From Tardiphaga alba (GTDB lineage: Bacteria; Pseudomonadota; Alphaproteobacteria; Rhizobiales; Xanthobacteraceae): DNA of 64,000 nt. The stretch spans positions 5,163,001 to 5,227,000 of the forward strand of contig NZ_CP036498.1 of the NCBI RefSeq assembly GCF_018279705.1. The letters run 5' to 3'. A model generated the notes under the pieces. It was not told the origin of the DNA and made no database searches. It was given only the letters and a program-made list of their open reading frames with translations. Both the position numbers and the translations under genes were made by a program. Below are positions 54,682-63,727 of this stretch, in pieces. Numbering within the stretch: the stretch's first letter is position 1; every line of letters begins with the position of its first letter.

Positions 54682-56685
54682 TCAGGCCGCGCGAACGGTC
54701 TCGAGGAATTTGCCGACTTCGCGCTTGAGGCGCGCGCTTTCCGTCGAGAGCGACTGCGCTGCCGACAGCACCTGCGATGAGGCCGAGCCCGTGCTGGTGG
54801 CGCCGCGCTGCACGTCGGTGATGTTCGCCGACACCTGCATGGTCCCCTGGGCAGCCTGCTGGACGTTACGCGCGATCTCCTGGGTCGCCGCGCCCTGCTG
54901 CTCGACGGCGGAGGCGATGGTCGATGCGATTTCCGACATCCGGCCGATGGTGTCGCCGATCTCCTTGATCGCACCGACCGACTCTTCGGTCGCCGCCTGG
55001 ATGCCCGAGATCTGATGGCTGATGTCGCCGGTGGCCTTTGCGGTCTGTTCGGCCAGCGCCTTCACTTCCGATGCCACCACCGCAAAACCGCGGCCGGCAT
55101 CGCCGGCACGGGCGGCTTCGATGGTCGCGTTCAGCGCCAGCAGGTTGGTCTGCCCGGCAATGGTGTTGATGAGTTCGACCACGTCACCGATGCGCGCAGC
55201 GGCGCGTGCGAGTTCGGCAACGCGTTCATTGGTCTTGCGCGCTTGCGACACTGCGGAGTTGGCAATGTTCGCGGACTCCTGCACCTGCCGGCTAATCTCG
55301 TTCACCGACGAGGACATTTCCTCCGTCGAGGAGGCGACCGCCTGCACATTCGACGACGCTTCATCCGACGCAGCCGACACCATCGCGGTCAGTTGCTTGG
55401 CCTGTTCAGCCGTGGTGGTCAGCGCCGTCGCCGACTGTTCGAGCTGGCCGGATGCCGACGAGACATTCTCGACGATGCTGCCGACCGCGCCTTCGAAGTC
55501 GTCGGCCAGACGCACCATGTCGCGACGACGCTGCAGCGCTGCCTGCTGATCCTGCGTCAGCTTGGCTTCGGCCTCGGCGCGCGCCTTCTCTTCGGCCTTG
55601 ATCTTGAAGCCCTCGACCGCGCGGGCCATGTCGCCCACTTCGTCCTTGCGATTGACGCCCGGCAGCACCACGCTGAAATTGCCTTCGGCCAATTCCTTCA
55701 TCCCTGCGGTCAGGCCGGCGAGCGGCCCGATAATGCCACGGGCGATCAGCATGGCAATGAGGATGCCCACCACCGTCACGACGCCGGCCACGATCTGCTG
55801 CAGCATCGTCGTCGTCGAGATGCGCTCATTGGTGGCGGCAACGGTCTGCGCCTGCGCTTCCTGAATACCCGATTTCACGACATCGACCTGCGCGATCGCG
55901 TGAATGATGGTCGGGCTGATCGACTTCTGGAAAATGGCATCTGCCGTCTGCAGGCTCTTCGAGGCCTTTTCGAACAGCGACGCGTAGCTCTTGAGATTGG
56001 TGCGAATGGTGCCGAACAGCGCCGCCAGTGTCGGCGGCATCTGCATCTTCTCCATCTCGCCGATCTGCTGTTCGGCAATGCGGACCTGATCGTTGAAGCT
56101 CGCGATTTGCTTTTCGTCGCGGCTGACGAAATAGCGCCAGTTGGCGATCTGAACGAGGAGCGTATCGGATTCGAGCTTGGTCGATCCCTGGCCATAGGGC
56201 GTATTACGCGTGCTGATCGCGAGCTTGCGCAGGCTCGACGACAGCTTGTCACCGGCCTCCTGCAACACTTCGCGCCCTGCCACCACCTGCTTGACTGCCT
56301 CGCCCAATGCCTGGCGCTGAGTCTTGACCTCGGCGACATCCTTTTCGATCGTGCGATAGGCCGCACGCCGCTCTTCCGAACGGCTGCTCTGGATCACGGT
56401 CTGGATGCTGGTGCTCAGCCTTGCCAGGCGCTTGTCGGCATCGGCCAGCGCCGCTTCGTCCTGATCGAACGAGTAACGCAGAATGGCGCCGCGCGTGGCG
56501 TGCAGCTCCGACGCGATTTCAGCGGCGCGGATGGTGTTGGCCGACTGAATGCTGAGCGATCCGACCTGCGTGCCGACTTCGGACATCTGCCACATCGCAA
56601 AGCCCGAGCCCACCAATCCGAACAGCACGAGGGCGCCGAAGCCACCATACAGGCGTCCGCGAATGCGAAGATTGAGCAAAGACAT
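54682..56685 (-). CDS. Methyl-accepting chemotaxis protein 2
   Basis: 667 residues. TM1 (about 13-32) and TM2 (about 300-322, IVAGVVTVVGILIAMLIARG) bracket a long, all-helical sensor of about 265 residues, the size of the helical bimodular (HBM) domain that binds organic acids in Pseudomonas McpS. HBM is an inference from length and helicity. HAMP and the standard signalling domain follow; it ends FLETVRAA. I use ATG 56685, because the alternative at 56694 sits against the ribosome site. The gene starts 38 bp after mcp3 stops, so both are probably one transcript. Confidence 0.92.
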   Translation of the reverse strand: MSLLNLRIRGRLYGGFGALVLFGLVGSGFAMWQMSEVGTQVGSLSIQSANTIRAAEIASELHATRGAILRYSFDQDEAALADADKRLARLSTSIQTVIQSSRSEERRAAYRTIEKDVAEVKTQRQALGEAVKQVVAGREVLQEAGDKLSSSLRKLAISTRNTPYGQGSTKLESDTLLVQIANWRYFVSRDEKQIASFNDQVRIAEQQIGEMEKMQMPPTLAALFGTIRTNLKSYASLFEKASKSLQTADAIFQKSISPTIIHAIAQVDVVKSGIQEAQAQTVAATNERISTTTMLQQIVAGVVTVVGILIAMLIARGIIGPLAGLTAGMKELAEGNFSVVLPGVNRKDEVGDMARAVEGFKIKAEEKARAEAEAKLTQDQQAALQRRRDMVRLADDFEGAVGSIVENVSSASGQLEQSATALTTTAEQAKQLTAMVSAASDEASSNVQAVASSTEEMSSSVNEISRQVQESANIANSAVSQARKTNERVAELARAAARIGDVVELINTIAGQTNLLALNATIEAARAGDAGRGFAVVASEVKALAEQTAKATGDISHQISGIQAATEESVGAIKEIGDTIGRMSEIASTIASAVEQQGAATQEIARNVQQAAQGTMQVSANITDVQRGATSTGSASSQVLSAAQSLSTESARLKREVGKFLETVRAA

Positions 56686-56723
56686 TGCAGGCATTCCTTA
56701 CAGCGTGGTGAGAAGGGCGGATG

Positions 56724-58760
56724 TCAGGCAGCACGAACGGAATCGAGGAAGCGGGTGACTTCATGCTTCAGGCGCGCGCTTTCGTTGGACAGCGACTGCG
56801 CAGCAGAGAGCACCTGCGACGACGCCGAGCCTGTCGCGGTCGCGCCCCGCTGGACGTCGGCGATGTTGGCGCTGACTTCCATGGTGCCATGGGCGGCCTG
56901 CTGGACATTGCGCGCGATCTCCTGCGTCGCCGCGCCCTGCTCCTCGACGGCCGATGCAATGGTCGAGGCAATTTCCGACATGCGGCCGATGGTGTCGCCG
57001 ATCTCCTTGATGGCACCGACCGACTGCTGGGTCGCGGCCTGGATGCCGGAGATCTGGGTGGAGATTTCGCCGGTGGCTTTTGCGGTCTGGTCCGCGAGCG
57101 CCTTCACTTCGGCGGCGACCACGGCAAAGCCGCGGCCGGCGTCACCGGCGCGCGCCGCCTCGATGGTCGCATTGAGCGCCAGCAGATTGGTCTGGCCCGC
57201 GATGGTGTTGATGAGGTCCACGACGTCGCCGATGCGCGCAGCGGCCTGAGCCAATTCCAGCACGCGATCATTGGTCTTGCGCGCCTGCTCCACCGCGGAA
57301 TTGGCGATGGTCGCGGACTCCTGGACCTGGCGGCTGATCTCATTGACCGACGACGACATCTCTTCCGTGGACGATGCGACGGCCTGAACATTGGTCGATG
57401 CTTCATCCGACGCGGATGCCACGGCCGTGGTGAGCTGTTTCCCCTGCTCCGCAGTCGCCGTCAGGCCGCTCGCCGATTGTTCGAGCTGGGTCGATGCGGA
57501 AGATACGTTCTCGACGATATTGCCGACCGCCTGCTCGAAACCATCGGCAAGCTGCACCATCTCGCGGCGGCGCGCGGCTGCAGCGATGGTGTCGCGCTCG
57601 ACGCGCGCTTCCGCTTCCTCGCGCGCCTTCTGCTCGGCATTGTCGCGGATGACAGCCACCGTCTTCGCGATGTCGCCAATCTCGTCGCCACGGCGGGCGC
57701 CGGGGATCACCACATCGAGATCGCCCGCGGCCATCTTGCCCATGGCGCCATTGAGGCGGGTCATCGGCCGGGCGACGCCCATGAACGAGAACACCATCGT
57801 TCCCGCCAGCACGGCGACCACCGCCAGGCCGAGCGATAGATTGATCTGCCCCGAACGCTCCAAAGTCGCAGCCGCCTGGTTGCGCGCATCCGCCACCGCG
57901 GTCCTGGCTGTGGCGACCGCCGCGGACACCAGTTCGCCGGCCGACGCCGCCGTGGGCGTCAGCGTCTTGCGAACGATGTCGGTCTTCTGGTCGTTGACCT
58001 GGATGGCCTGTTCGGTCGCCGCCATGAACTTGCGCATGTCGGTGCTGAGCTGGGTCAGACCGTTCTGCACCAGTTCGCTGTCTTCAATGACACTGGCCTT
58101 GGCGAGCGCATCGTTCAGCACCTTCGCCTTGGTGACGATCAGCCCCTTCTGAACGATCTCGTTCAGCGAGGCATAACGCCAGGCGGCGGCCTGCACGGCA
58201 TTGACGGCATTGTCTGCGACTTTGAGATGATTTTCGACCTCGGCCCAGTTCGGCGCAGCGGTCACGGCGGTGGTGAGGCGCATCTGCTCGAGATGCCTGT
58301 TCCAATCGAGCACGGCGACATTGCGCGTGCGATAGAGATCCAGCAGCTTCTTCTGCAATGCCGCGATCTCGTCGGCAGCTGCGACGTAGGACGTCGTCAG
58401 CACCTTGATCCTCGCAAAGTTGTCCCGATTTTCCTGGCGCAGCGCTATCGCGATATTGCCATCGATGATCGTATCCTGCGCCGCTTTGGCCGCCTTGATC
58501 TCCGCGACGCTCTTGTCCATCTCGGGCGTGGTGATCGCGATGCGCAAACTCTGGCTCGCCGTCTGCATGCTGCGCATCAGCGCATCCGCTTCCCGGGCGC
58601 CATCAGCGATCTGCTGCTGTACGTCAGCCCGACGATTGGCGTCGATGACCTCGGCTTCCGTGTGCATCTGGTTGGCGACCACGCCGATGGACAGAAGGAT
58701 GCCGATCAAGCCGGCCAAAGCGAGTTTGTTACCGACCCGGTTGAGCTTGATCATGCGCAT
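56724..58760 (-). CDS. Methyl-accepting chemotaxis protein 3
   Basis: 678 residues. A TM1 near residues 10-26 and TM2 around 300-320 ([19 protein letters not shown]) bracket a helical sensor of about 270 residues, unlike the sensor of mcp2 in sequence. HAMP ([20 protein letters not shown]) and the common signalling domain follow, ending FLDSVRAA. The start may be ATG 58760 or ATG 58754; the first has a better spaced GGAAAG. It is the first gene of an mcp3-mcp2 pair. Confidence 0.92.
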   Translation of the reverse strand: MRMIKLNRVGNKLALAGLIGILLSIGVVANQMHTEAEVIDANRRADVQQQIADGAREADALMRSMQTASQSLRIAITTPEMDKSVAEIKAAKAAQDTIIDGNIAIALRQENRDNFARIKVLTTSYVAAADEIAALQKKLLDLYRTRNVAVLDWNRHLEQMRLTTAVTAAPNWAEVENHLKVADNAVNAVQAAAWRYASLNEIVQKGLIVTKAKVLNDALAKASVIEDSELVQNGLTQLSTDMRKFMAATEQAIQVNDQKTDIVRKTLTPTAASAGELVSAAVATARTAVADARNQAAATLERSGQINLSLGLAVVAVLAGTMVFSFMGVARPMTRLNGAMGKMAAGDLDVVIPGARRGDEIGDIAKTVAVIRDNAEQKAREEAEARVERDTIAAAARRREMVQLADGFEQAVGNIVENVSSASTQLEQSASGLTATAEQGKQLTTAVASASDEASTNVQAVASSTEEMSSSVNEISRQVQESATIANSAVEQARKTNDRVLELAQAAARIGDVVDLINTIAGQTNLLALNATIEAARAGDAGRGFAVVAAEVKALADQTAKATGEISTQISGIQAATQQSVGAIKEIGDTIGRMSEIASTIASAVEEQGAATQEIARNVQQAAHGTMEVSANIADVQRGATATGSASSQVLSAAQSLSNESARLKHEVTRFLDSVRAA

Positions 58761-58964
58761 CACTTTCCGAAAGGGCACAGCCGACCGCGCGCGCAGACAA
58801 AGCCTGCACGGCCGAAGGCGGCTTCGCCTGGCAGAGGAGAATGGTAAAGATGGTCGGGAGCAAAGGACGTGGCTTGCCCGTGAGAACACAGACCTGAGCG
58901 GTCCCGGTTCACGCCGCGAACCGCGCGGGCCTATTCTCACGGGTTCAAAAATACCACTCGATTC

Positions 58965-58981
58965 CTGACACAATCGTTAAT
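58965..58981 (-). promoter_or_regulatory. Shared upstream motif of chemoreceptor genes (mcp3 copy)
   Basis: ATTAACGATTGTGTCAG on the minus strand, about 205 bp before the mcp3 start. Sixteen of 17 bases equal the mcp1 copy at 54421. An A+T-rich GGTATTTTTG block follows, which may hold a -10 element. Confidence 0.5.
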
Positions 58982-59048
58982 TGACGTGTCGCAATGCACT
59001 CGCCGAGCTGCACAAAGTTCATGCAGCCGGGTGACTATCAAACAGCCG

Positions 59049-59795
59049 TCAGTGCGACAGGATCTTCGACAGGAACAGCTGCGCGCGGTCGCTGCGCGGA
59101 TGGCCGAAGAAATCATCCTTCTGCGCATCCTCGACGATCTCGCCGCCATCCATGAAGATGACCCGGTTGGCGACCTTCTTGGCGAAGCCCATTTCATGGG
59201 TCACCACCATCATGGTCATGCCTTCTCGCGCGAGTTCGACCATGACGTCGAGCACCTCATTGATCATTTCCGGATCGAGCGCCGAGGTCGGCTCGTCGAA
59301 CAGCATGCAGATCGGGTCCATCACCAGCGCGCGCGCAATGGCGACGCGCTGCTGCTGGCCGCCGGAGAGCTGGCCGGGATATTTTTCGGCATGCGCGGTG
59401 AGGCCGACGCGCTCCAGCATCTTCATCGCCTTCTTGCGCGCGTCCTCTTCCTTGCGGCCCAGCACGATGGTCTGGCCGAGGCAGAGATTCTCGACGATCT
59501 TCAGATGCGGAAACAGCTCGAAGTGCTGGAACACCATGCCGACGCGGGAGCGCAGCTTCGGCAGGTCCTTCTTCATCTTGGTGATCGACAGGCCATCCAC
59601 CGTGATGGTGCCTTCCTGGATCGGCTCCAGTGCATTCACGGTCTTGATCAGCGTCGATTTGCCCGAACCGGACGGCCCGCAGACGACGACGACCTCGCCT
59701 TTCTCGACTTGCGTCGTGCAGTTCTTCAGCACCTGGAACTGCGGATTGTACCACTTGCTGACATTGTCGATGGAGATCATGGGCATGGGAGACAA
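59049..59795 (-). CDS. gltL: Glutamate/aspartate ABC transporter ATP-binding protein
   Basis: 248 residues. Walker [10 protein letters not shown], the ABC signature [15 protein letters not shown], Walker [12 protein letters not shown] and the H-loop VTHEMGFA are all present. It follows E. coli GltL closely (KNC-type start, [15 protein letters not shown]). It powers import of acidic amino acids through GltJK. Start is uncertain among ATGs at 59795, 59786 and 59780; GltL homologues start at MISIDNV (59780). Last gene of gltI-J-K-L. Confidence 0.93.
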   Translation of the reverse strand: MSPMPMISIDNVSKWYNPQFQVLKNCTTQVEKGEVVVVCGPSGSGKSTLIKTVNALEPIQEGTITVDGLSITKMKKDLPKLRSRVGMVFQHFELFPHLKIVENLCLGQTIVLGRKEEDARKKAMKMLERVGLTAHAEKYPGQLSGGQQQRVAIARALVMDPICMLFDEPTSALDPEMINEVLDVMVELAREGMTMMVVTHEMGFAKKVANRVIFMDGGEIVEDAQKDDFFGHPRSDRAQLFLSKILSH

Positions 59796-59804
59796 CCGTG
59801 CTGA

Positions 59805-60497
59805 TTATCGGATGATGCTGATGCGCTTTTGCAAGCGCTTCACGAAGAAGGATGCAGTGAAGCTGATCGCGAAATAGACCACCGCTGCGAACAGATACAT
59901 TTCAGTGAGACGACCATCGCGCTGCGCGACCTTGGCGGCAGCGCCGAGGAAATCGGTGATCGAGAGCACATAGACCAGCGACGTATCCTGAAACAGCACG
60001 ATGGTCTGGGTGAAGATCACCGGCAGCATGTTGCGGAACGCCTGCGGCAGCGTGACGTAGCGCATCACGCCTCGATAATTGAGACCGATCGCATAGCCGG
60101 CCATGACCTGCCCGCGCGGCACCGACTGGATGCCGGCGCGCATGATCTCCGCGAAGTAAGCCGCCTCGAACAGCGTGAAGGTGATGATGGTGGAGGTGTA
60201 GGCGCCCACCTGGACCGGCTGATCGGCCTGGATGATCCACTGCCCGATATAGGGCGAGAGGAAGTAGAACAGGAAGATCACCAGCACCAGCGGCAGCGAG
60301 CGCATCAGATTGACATAGCTCGCAGCGACGCCGGAGAGCACCGCATTGGACGACAGCCGCATCATCGCGATCAGCGTACCCAGGATCAGGCCGAAGAAGG
60401 TCGCGATGGCCGTCAGGGTCAGCGTGAAGACCATGCCCTGGTAGAAGAGGTAGGGAAGGCTGCGCCAGATGACATCGAAATCGAATGTGCTGAACAT
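59805..60497 (-). CDS. gltK: Glutamate/aspartate ABC permease
   Basis: 230 residues, about five membrane segments, polar amino acid permease family. The coupling EAA-like loop reads GIQSVPRGQVMAGYAIGL and is followed by YVTLPQAFRNMLPVI. Sequence pattern MRSLPLVLVIFLFYF is typical of GltK. It starts 3 bp after gltJ stops and is 9 bp from gltL. Confidence 0.93.
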   Translation of the reverse strand: MFSTFDFDVIWRSLPYLFYQGMVFTLTLTAIATFFGLILGTLIAMMRLSSNAVLSGVAASYVNLMRSLPLVLVIFLFYFLSPYIGQWIIQADQPVQVGAYTSTIITFTLFEAAYFAEIMRAGIQSVPRGQVMAGYAIGLNYRGVMRYVTLPQAFRNMLPVIFTQTIVLFQDTSLVYVLSITDFLGAAAKVAQRDGRLTEMYLFAAVVYFAISFTASFFVKRLQKRISIIR

Positions 60498-60500
60498 CTC

Positions 60501-61286
60501 TTATTTCCCCACATTGAAGCCGGGGATGACCAGCCGCTTCTCGATCATACGCATGCCGATGGTGACGACGGCGCTCAGCAACAGATAGATGCCCGCGGCG
60601 GCCGTGAACGCCTCGAACACCTGGAACGAGAATTCCTGCATCGAGCGCGCCTGCGCGGTGAGCTCGAGCACGCCGATGGTCAGCGCCGGCGCGGTGTTCT
60701 TGATGGTGTTCAGGAATTCCGACGTCAGCGGCGGGAAGATGATGCGATAGGCGAGCGGCAGCAGGATATAGCGATAGGTCTGCCATGTGGTGAGGCCGAT
60801 GGCCGTGCCAGCCATCCGCTGGCCTTTCGGCAGCGCATTGATGCCGGCGGTGACCTGGCCTGCGACGCGCGAGGACATGTAGAAGCCGAGCCCGAGCATC
60901 GCGGCTATGAAAGGCCCATTGCGCAGCTGCTTGACCCAGGCGCCGAACTCGCCCGGCAACAATTCCGGCACGACGAAGAACCAGATGAACAGCTGCACCA
61001 GCAGCGGGATGTTACGGAACAGCTCGATGTAAGCATTGCCGATCATCACCGGCCAGCGCGACGGCAAGGTGCGCATGATGCCGATCACCGAGCCAAGCAC
61101 GAAAGCGATGATCCAGGCGACGAGTGCCAGCAGGATGGTGACCTGGAGGCCGCTCATCAGGGACGCGAAATAAGTCCCGGTCGCATCCGGCGTCTGATCC
61201 CAGAAGATCCCCCAGTTCCAGTTGTAATTCACCCAGCGCCCCCCGATACGCAGTCCGACAAAGCTCTCATGCAATGGCCGGGCCAT
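60501..61286 (-). CDS. gltJ: Glutamate/aspartate ABC permease
   Basis: 261 residues, about five membrane segments. The EAA loop is GINALPKGQRMAGTAIGL followed by TYRYILLPLAYRIIFPPLTS, matching E. coli GltJ (QTYRYVLLPVAYRVIVPP). The N-terminus (NYNWNWGIFWDQTPD) is the usual GltJ start plus a short extension. A palindromic repeat separates it from gltI upstream. Confidence 0.93.
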   Translation of the reverse strand: MARPLHESFVGLRIGGRWVNYNWNWGIFWDQTPDATGTYFASLMSGLQVTILLALVAWIIAFVLGSVIGIMRTLPSRWPVMIGNAYIELFRNIPLLVQLFIWFFVVPELLPGEFGAWVKQLRNGPFIAAMLGLGFYMSSRVAGQVTAGINALPKGQRMAGTAIGLTTWQTYRYILLPLAYRIIFPPLTSEFLNTIKNTAPALTIGVLELTAQARSMQEFSFQVFEAFTAAAGIYLLLSAVVTIGMRMIEKRLVIPGFNVGK

Positions 61287-61297
61287 TGCTTATCTTC

Positions 61298-61383
61298 CGT
61301 CATGCGCGGGCTTGTCCCGTGTATCCACGTCTCTCAATCAGCATCGTAAGACGTAGATGGCCGGGACAAGCCCGGCCATGACG
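61298..61383. repeat. Family E palindromic repeat, copy 2, between gltI and gltJ
   Basis: cgtcatgcgcgggcttgtcccg at the left and cgggacaagcccggccatgacg-type sequence at the right. Nearly the same as the element at 39101. It lies inside the glt operon, 14 bp past the gltI stop and 12 bp before the gltJ start, so the transcript carries a strong hairpin here. Confidence 0.88.
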
Positions 61384-61397
61384 TGAGTTAACAGCAA

Positions 61398-62306
61398 CTA
61401 GAGATACGCGTCCGGATCAGCGGAATCCGACGGCTTGGCGAAAGCCTTGGTCTGCTCCGGGCCCATGGGAACGTTGAGGTTCAGGCCCTTCGGCGGAATC
61501 TTCTGCGTGAACCACTTCTCATAGATCTTCGCGCCTTCGGGGCTGGTGTAGAGCGCCGCAGTGGCGGCATCGGCCACCTTCTTGAACGCATCGTCGCCCT
61601 TGCGCAGCATGATGCCGTAAGGCTCGGGCTTCGAGAACGCGTCCTTCGAGATCGCATAGGCATTCGGATCGCGCGCGCCTGCAGCGAGCGAGGCGAGCAG
61701 GATGTCATCCATCACGAAAGCCGCCGCACGGTCGGTCTCAACCATCAGGAAGGCTTCGGCGTGATCCTTTGCCGGAATGATATTGATGCCGAGATTGCGC
61801 GCTGCATTCACTTCGGTGAGCTGCTTGATATTGGTGGTGCCCGAGGTCGAGACCACCGACTTGCCCTTCAGGTCGTCGATCTTGTCGAGCTTCGCCGTCT
61901 TCTTGGAGACGAAGCGGCTGGCAGTGAGGAAGTGCGTGTTGGTGAAGCCGACCTGCTTCTGGCGATCCACGTTATTGGTGGTGGAGCCACATTCCAGATC
62001 GACGGTGCCGTTGGCGATCAGCGGAATGCGCGTCGCGGAGGTGACCGGATTGAGCTTGACCTCGAGCTTGTCGAGCTTGAGCTCCTTCTTCACGGCATCG
62101 ACGATCTTGTAGCAGATGTCCATGGCGAAGCCGACCGGCTTCTGATTGTCGTCGAGATAGGAGAACGGCACCGAGGAATCACGGAAGCCGATGGTGATGG
62201 CGCCGGTGTCCTTGATCTTCTTGAGCGTACCGGTGAGCTCCTGCGCGCTCGCCTGGGTCGCGAAGGCGGCGGCGATCATGCCCCCCAACAGAAAAAGTCG
62301 TTTCAT
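61398..62306 (-). CDS. gltI: Glutamate/aspartate periplasmic binding protein
   Basis: 302 residues. Signal peptide MKRLFLLGGMIAAAFATQASA, cut before QELTG. Mature solute-binding fold of the polar amino acid type with GFRDSSVPFSYLDDNQKPVG, DLECGSTTNN and VSTSGTTNIKQL, matching E. coli GltI. It delivers glutamate/aspartate to GltJK. GAGGAGAGGG precedes the ATG. First gene of the operon. Confidence 0.94.
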   Translation of the reverse strand: MKRLFLLGGMIAAAFATQASAQELTGTLKKIKDTGAITIGFRDSSVPFSYLDDNQKPVGFAMDICYKIVDAVKKELKLDKLEVKLNPVTSATRIPLIANGTVDLECGSTTNNVDRQKQVGFTNTHFLTASRFVSKKTAKLDKIDDLKGKSVVSTSGTTNIKQLTEVNAARNLGINIIPAKDHAEAFLMVETDRAAAFVMDDILLASLAAGARDPNAYAISKDAFSKPEPYGIMLRKGDDAFKKVADAATAALYTSPEGAKIYEKWFTQKIPPKGLNLNVPMGPEQTKAFAKPSDSADPDAYL

Positions 62307-62544
62307 AAGTCCCTCTCCTCATAACTCCGGTCTCACGACTGGCGCCGCCCCTTCCGAGCACGCCAGTGTGACCGCCCGTAATGCTTGCACAAACGAGGCC
62401 AAACGCAAATGCCCTCTCCGGCGAATGACGGATTGGCCCAACGCGCCGAAGTGATACGTCTAAAGGGTGGGGTTGGTTCTCTGCCATCCTGCGAAAGATG
62501 GATGACATCCGCAGGCGGATCGTCGCAGCACGGCCGCCGACGGA

Positions 62545-63348
62545 TCAGGCCGGCGCCGCGACCTTGGCCGCACGCTGCTCACGATGCGCCGCAACCGCAG
62601 CGCCGAAAGCGAGGAAAAGCGCGCGATTGATCGGATTGATCTGCGGGTCGTATTCGGCGTGCCACTGCACACCGAGCGCAAAAGCCGGTGCATCCGCAAT
62701 ACGAATGGCTTCGATGGTGCCGTCTTCGGCGATGCCCTCGATCACCACCCGCTGGCCGGGGATCTCGATCCCCTGCCCATGCAGCGAATTGACCGTGATG
62801 GTCTCGCGGCCGAGCAGGCTGGCAAATGTGCCATTGCTGGTGAGATGCACATCGTGACGATCGGCGAACACCACGGCCGGATCGGGATGAATCTCGCCAT
62901 TCTCCAGCCGCGGCATGCGGTGGTTTATGCGGCCGGGCAATTCGCGAATCTCAGGATGCAGCGTGCCGCCGAAGGCGACATTCATTTCCTGCAACCCGCG
63001 GCAGATGCCGAAGATCGGCACGCCACGCGCGACGCAGGCCTCGGTGATGGTCAGCGCCACCTCGTCCCGGCCGTTGTCATAAGGCTCGTGGCGGACGCAG
63101 GCCTGCATGCCGAATCGGGTGGGGTGGACATTGGCCCGGGCGCCGGTGAGCAGGATGCCATCCACGACATCCAGCACCTCGCCGATATCGGTGATGTCCG
63201 GTTCGCCGGCAAACATCAGCGGCAGAGCCCCCGCCACCTCGGCCACCGCGCGAAGATTGTTTTCTCCGGCCGCCTGGACGGAAAACCTGTTCTCGATGCG
63301 GTAGGCGTTGCCGATCACGCCGATGATGGGCCGGGACTTCCTGGACAT
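62545..63348 (-). CDS. Class I glutamine amidotransferase-like gamma-glutamyl hydrolase (PuuD-like)
   Basis: 267 residues. Cysteine nucleophile C116 in FGICRGLQEMNV, and the His/Glu pair H230, E232 in VQWHAEYDP, form the peptidase C26 triad. The layout fits PuuD-type gamma-glutamyl-gamma-aminobutyrate hydrolases in polyamine breakdown, but no other puu gene is present, so the substrate is inferred from family only. The ATG has a weak ribosome site. It is transcribed on the same strand as gltI, 238 bp upstream. Confidence 0.86.
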   Translation of the reverse strand: MSRKSRPIIGVIGNAYRIENRFSVQAAGENNLRAVAEVAGALPLMFAGEPDITDIGEVLDVVDGILLTGARANVHPTRFGMQACVRHEPYDNGRDEVALTITEACVARGVPIFGICRGLQEMNVAFGGTLHPEIRELPGRINHRMPRLENGEIHPDPAVVFADRHDVHLTSNGTFASLLGRETITVNSLHGQGIEIPGQRVVIEGIAEDGTIEAIRIADAPAFALGVQWHAEYDPQINPINRALFLAFGAAVAAHREQRAAKVAAPA

Positions 63349-63461
63349 GACGGGCAGATATAACCGAGTCCGGTTACGAACACGACCGACAAGGGAACAG
63401 AATGCCCTTCCGCCCGCGCATGGGAGAAGAAAATCATTGCCGTGTGTGCGGGGATCGTCTC

Positions 63462-63547
63462 GTCCGTCTACGCCCTTTGGGCTACGCCGGACACGCTATG
63501 CCTTCGGCTAAGCTTGGCTGCGCCACGCGTAGCCGAAGGCATAGCGT
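63462..63547. repeat. Composite palindrome ending at the tRNA 3' end
   Basis: 18-bp perfect arms acgctatgccttcggcta (63493-63510) and its complement (63530-63547), preceded by a second stem gtccg...cggac (63462-63492). The last base of the right arm coincides with the 3'-terminal A of tRNA-Val. On the minus strand this hairpin is the first thing transcribed after the tRNA, so it can act as a transcript end or processing signal. Confidence 0.8.
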
Positions 63548-63621
63548 GGTGGGCGCGACAGGGATCGAACCTGTGACCCCTTCCATGTCAAGGAAGTGCT
63601 CTCCCGCTGAGCTACGCGCCC
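63547..63621 (-). tRNA. tRNA-Val (anticodon GAC)
   Basis: A full cloverleaf is readable on the minus strand: acceptor GGGCGCG/CGCGCCC, D arm GCTC...GAGC, anticodon stem CTTCC/GGAAG with loop TTGACAT (anticodon GAC), T loop GTTCGATCC, discriminator A and an encoded CCA. GAC reads valine codons GUC and GUU. Confidence 0.95.
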
Positions 63622-63727
63622 TAAGAACCGGTCGTTACGGGTAGGCGGTCTATAACGGGTCAGGTCCGGACAGGCAAGGATGCCGGGGCGCCAATTACGA
63701 CCGATTGTGAAGAAAAAATGAGGCCGG

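Noticed and set aside
55015..57249. 744-codon open frame antisense to the chemoreceptor genes
   Set aside because: Shadow frame across two genes; low-complexity Arg/Gly-rich.
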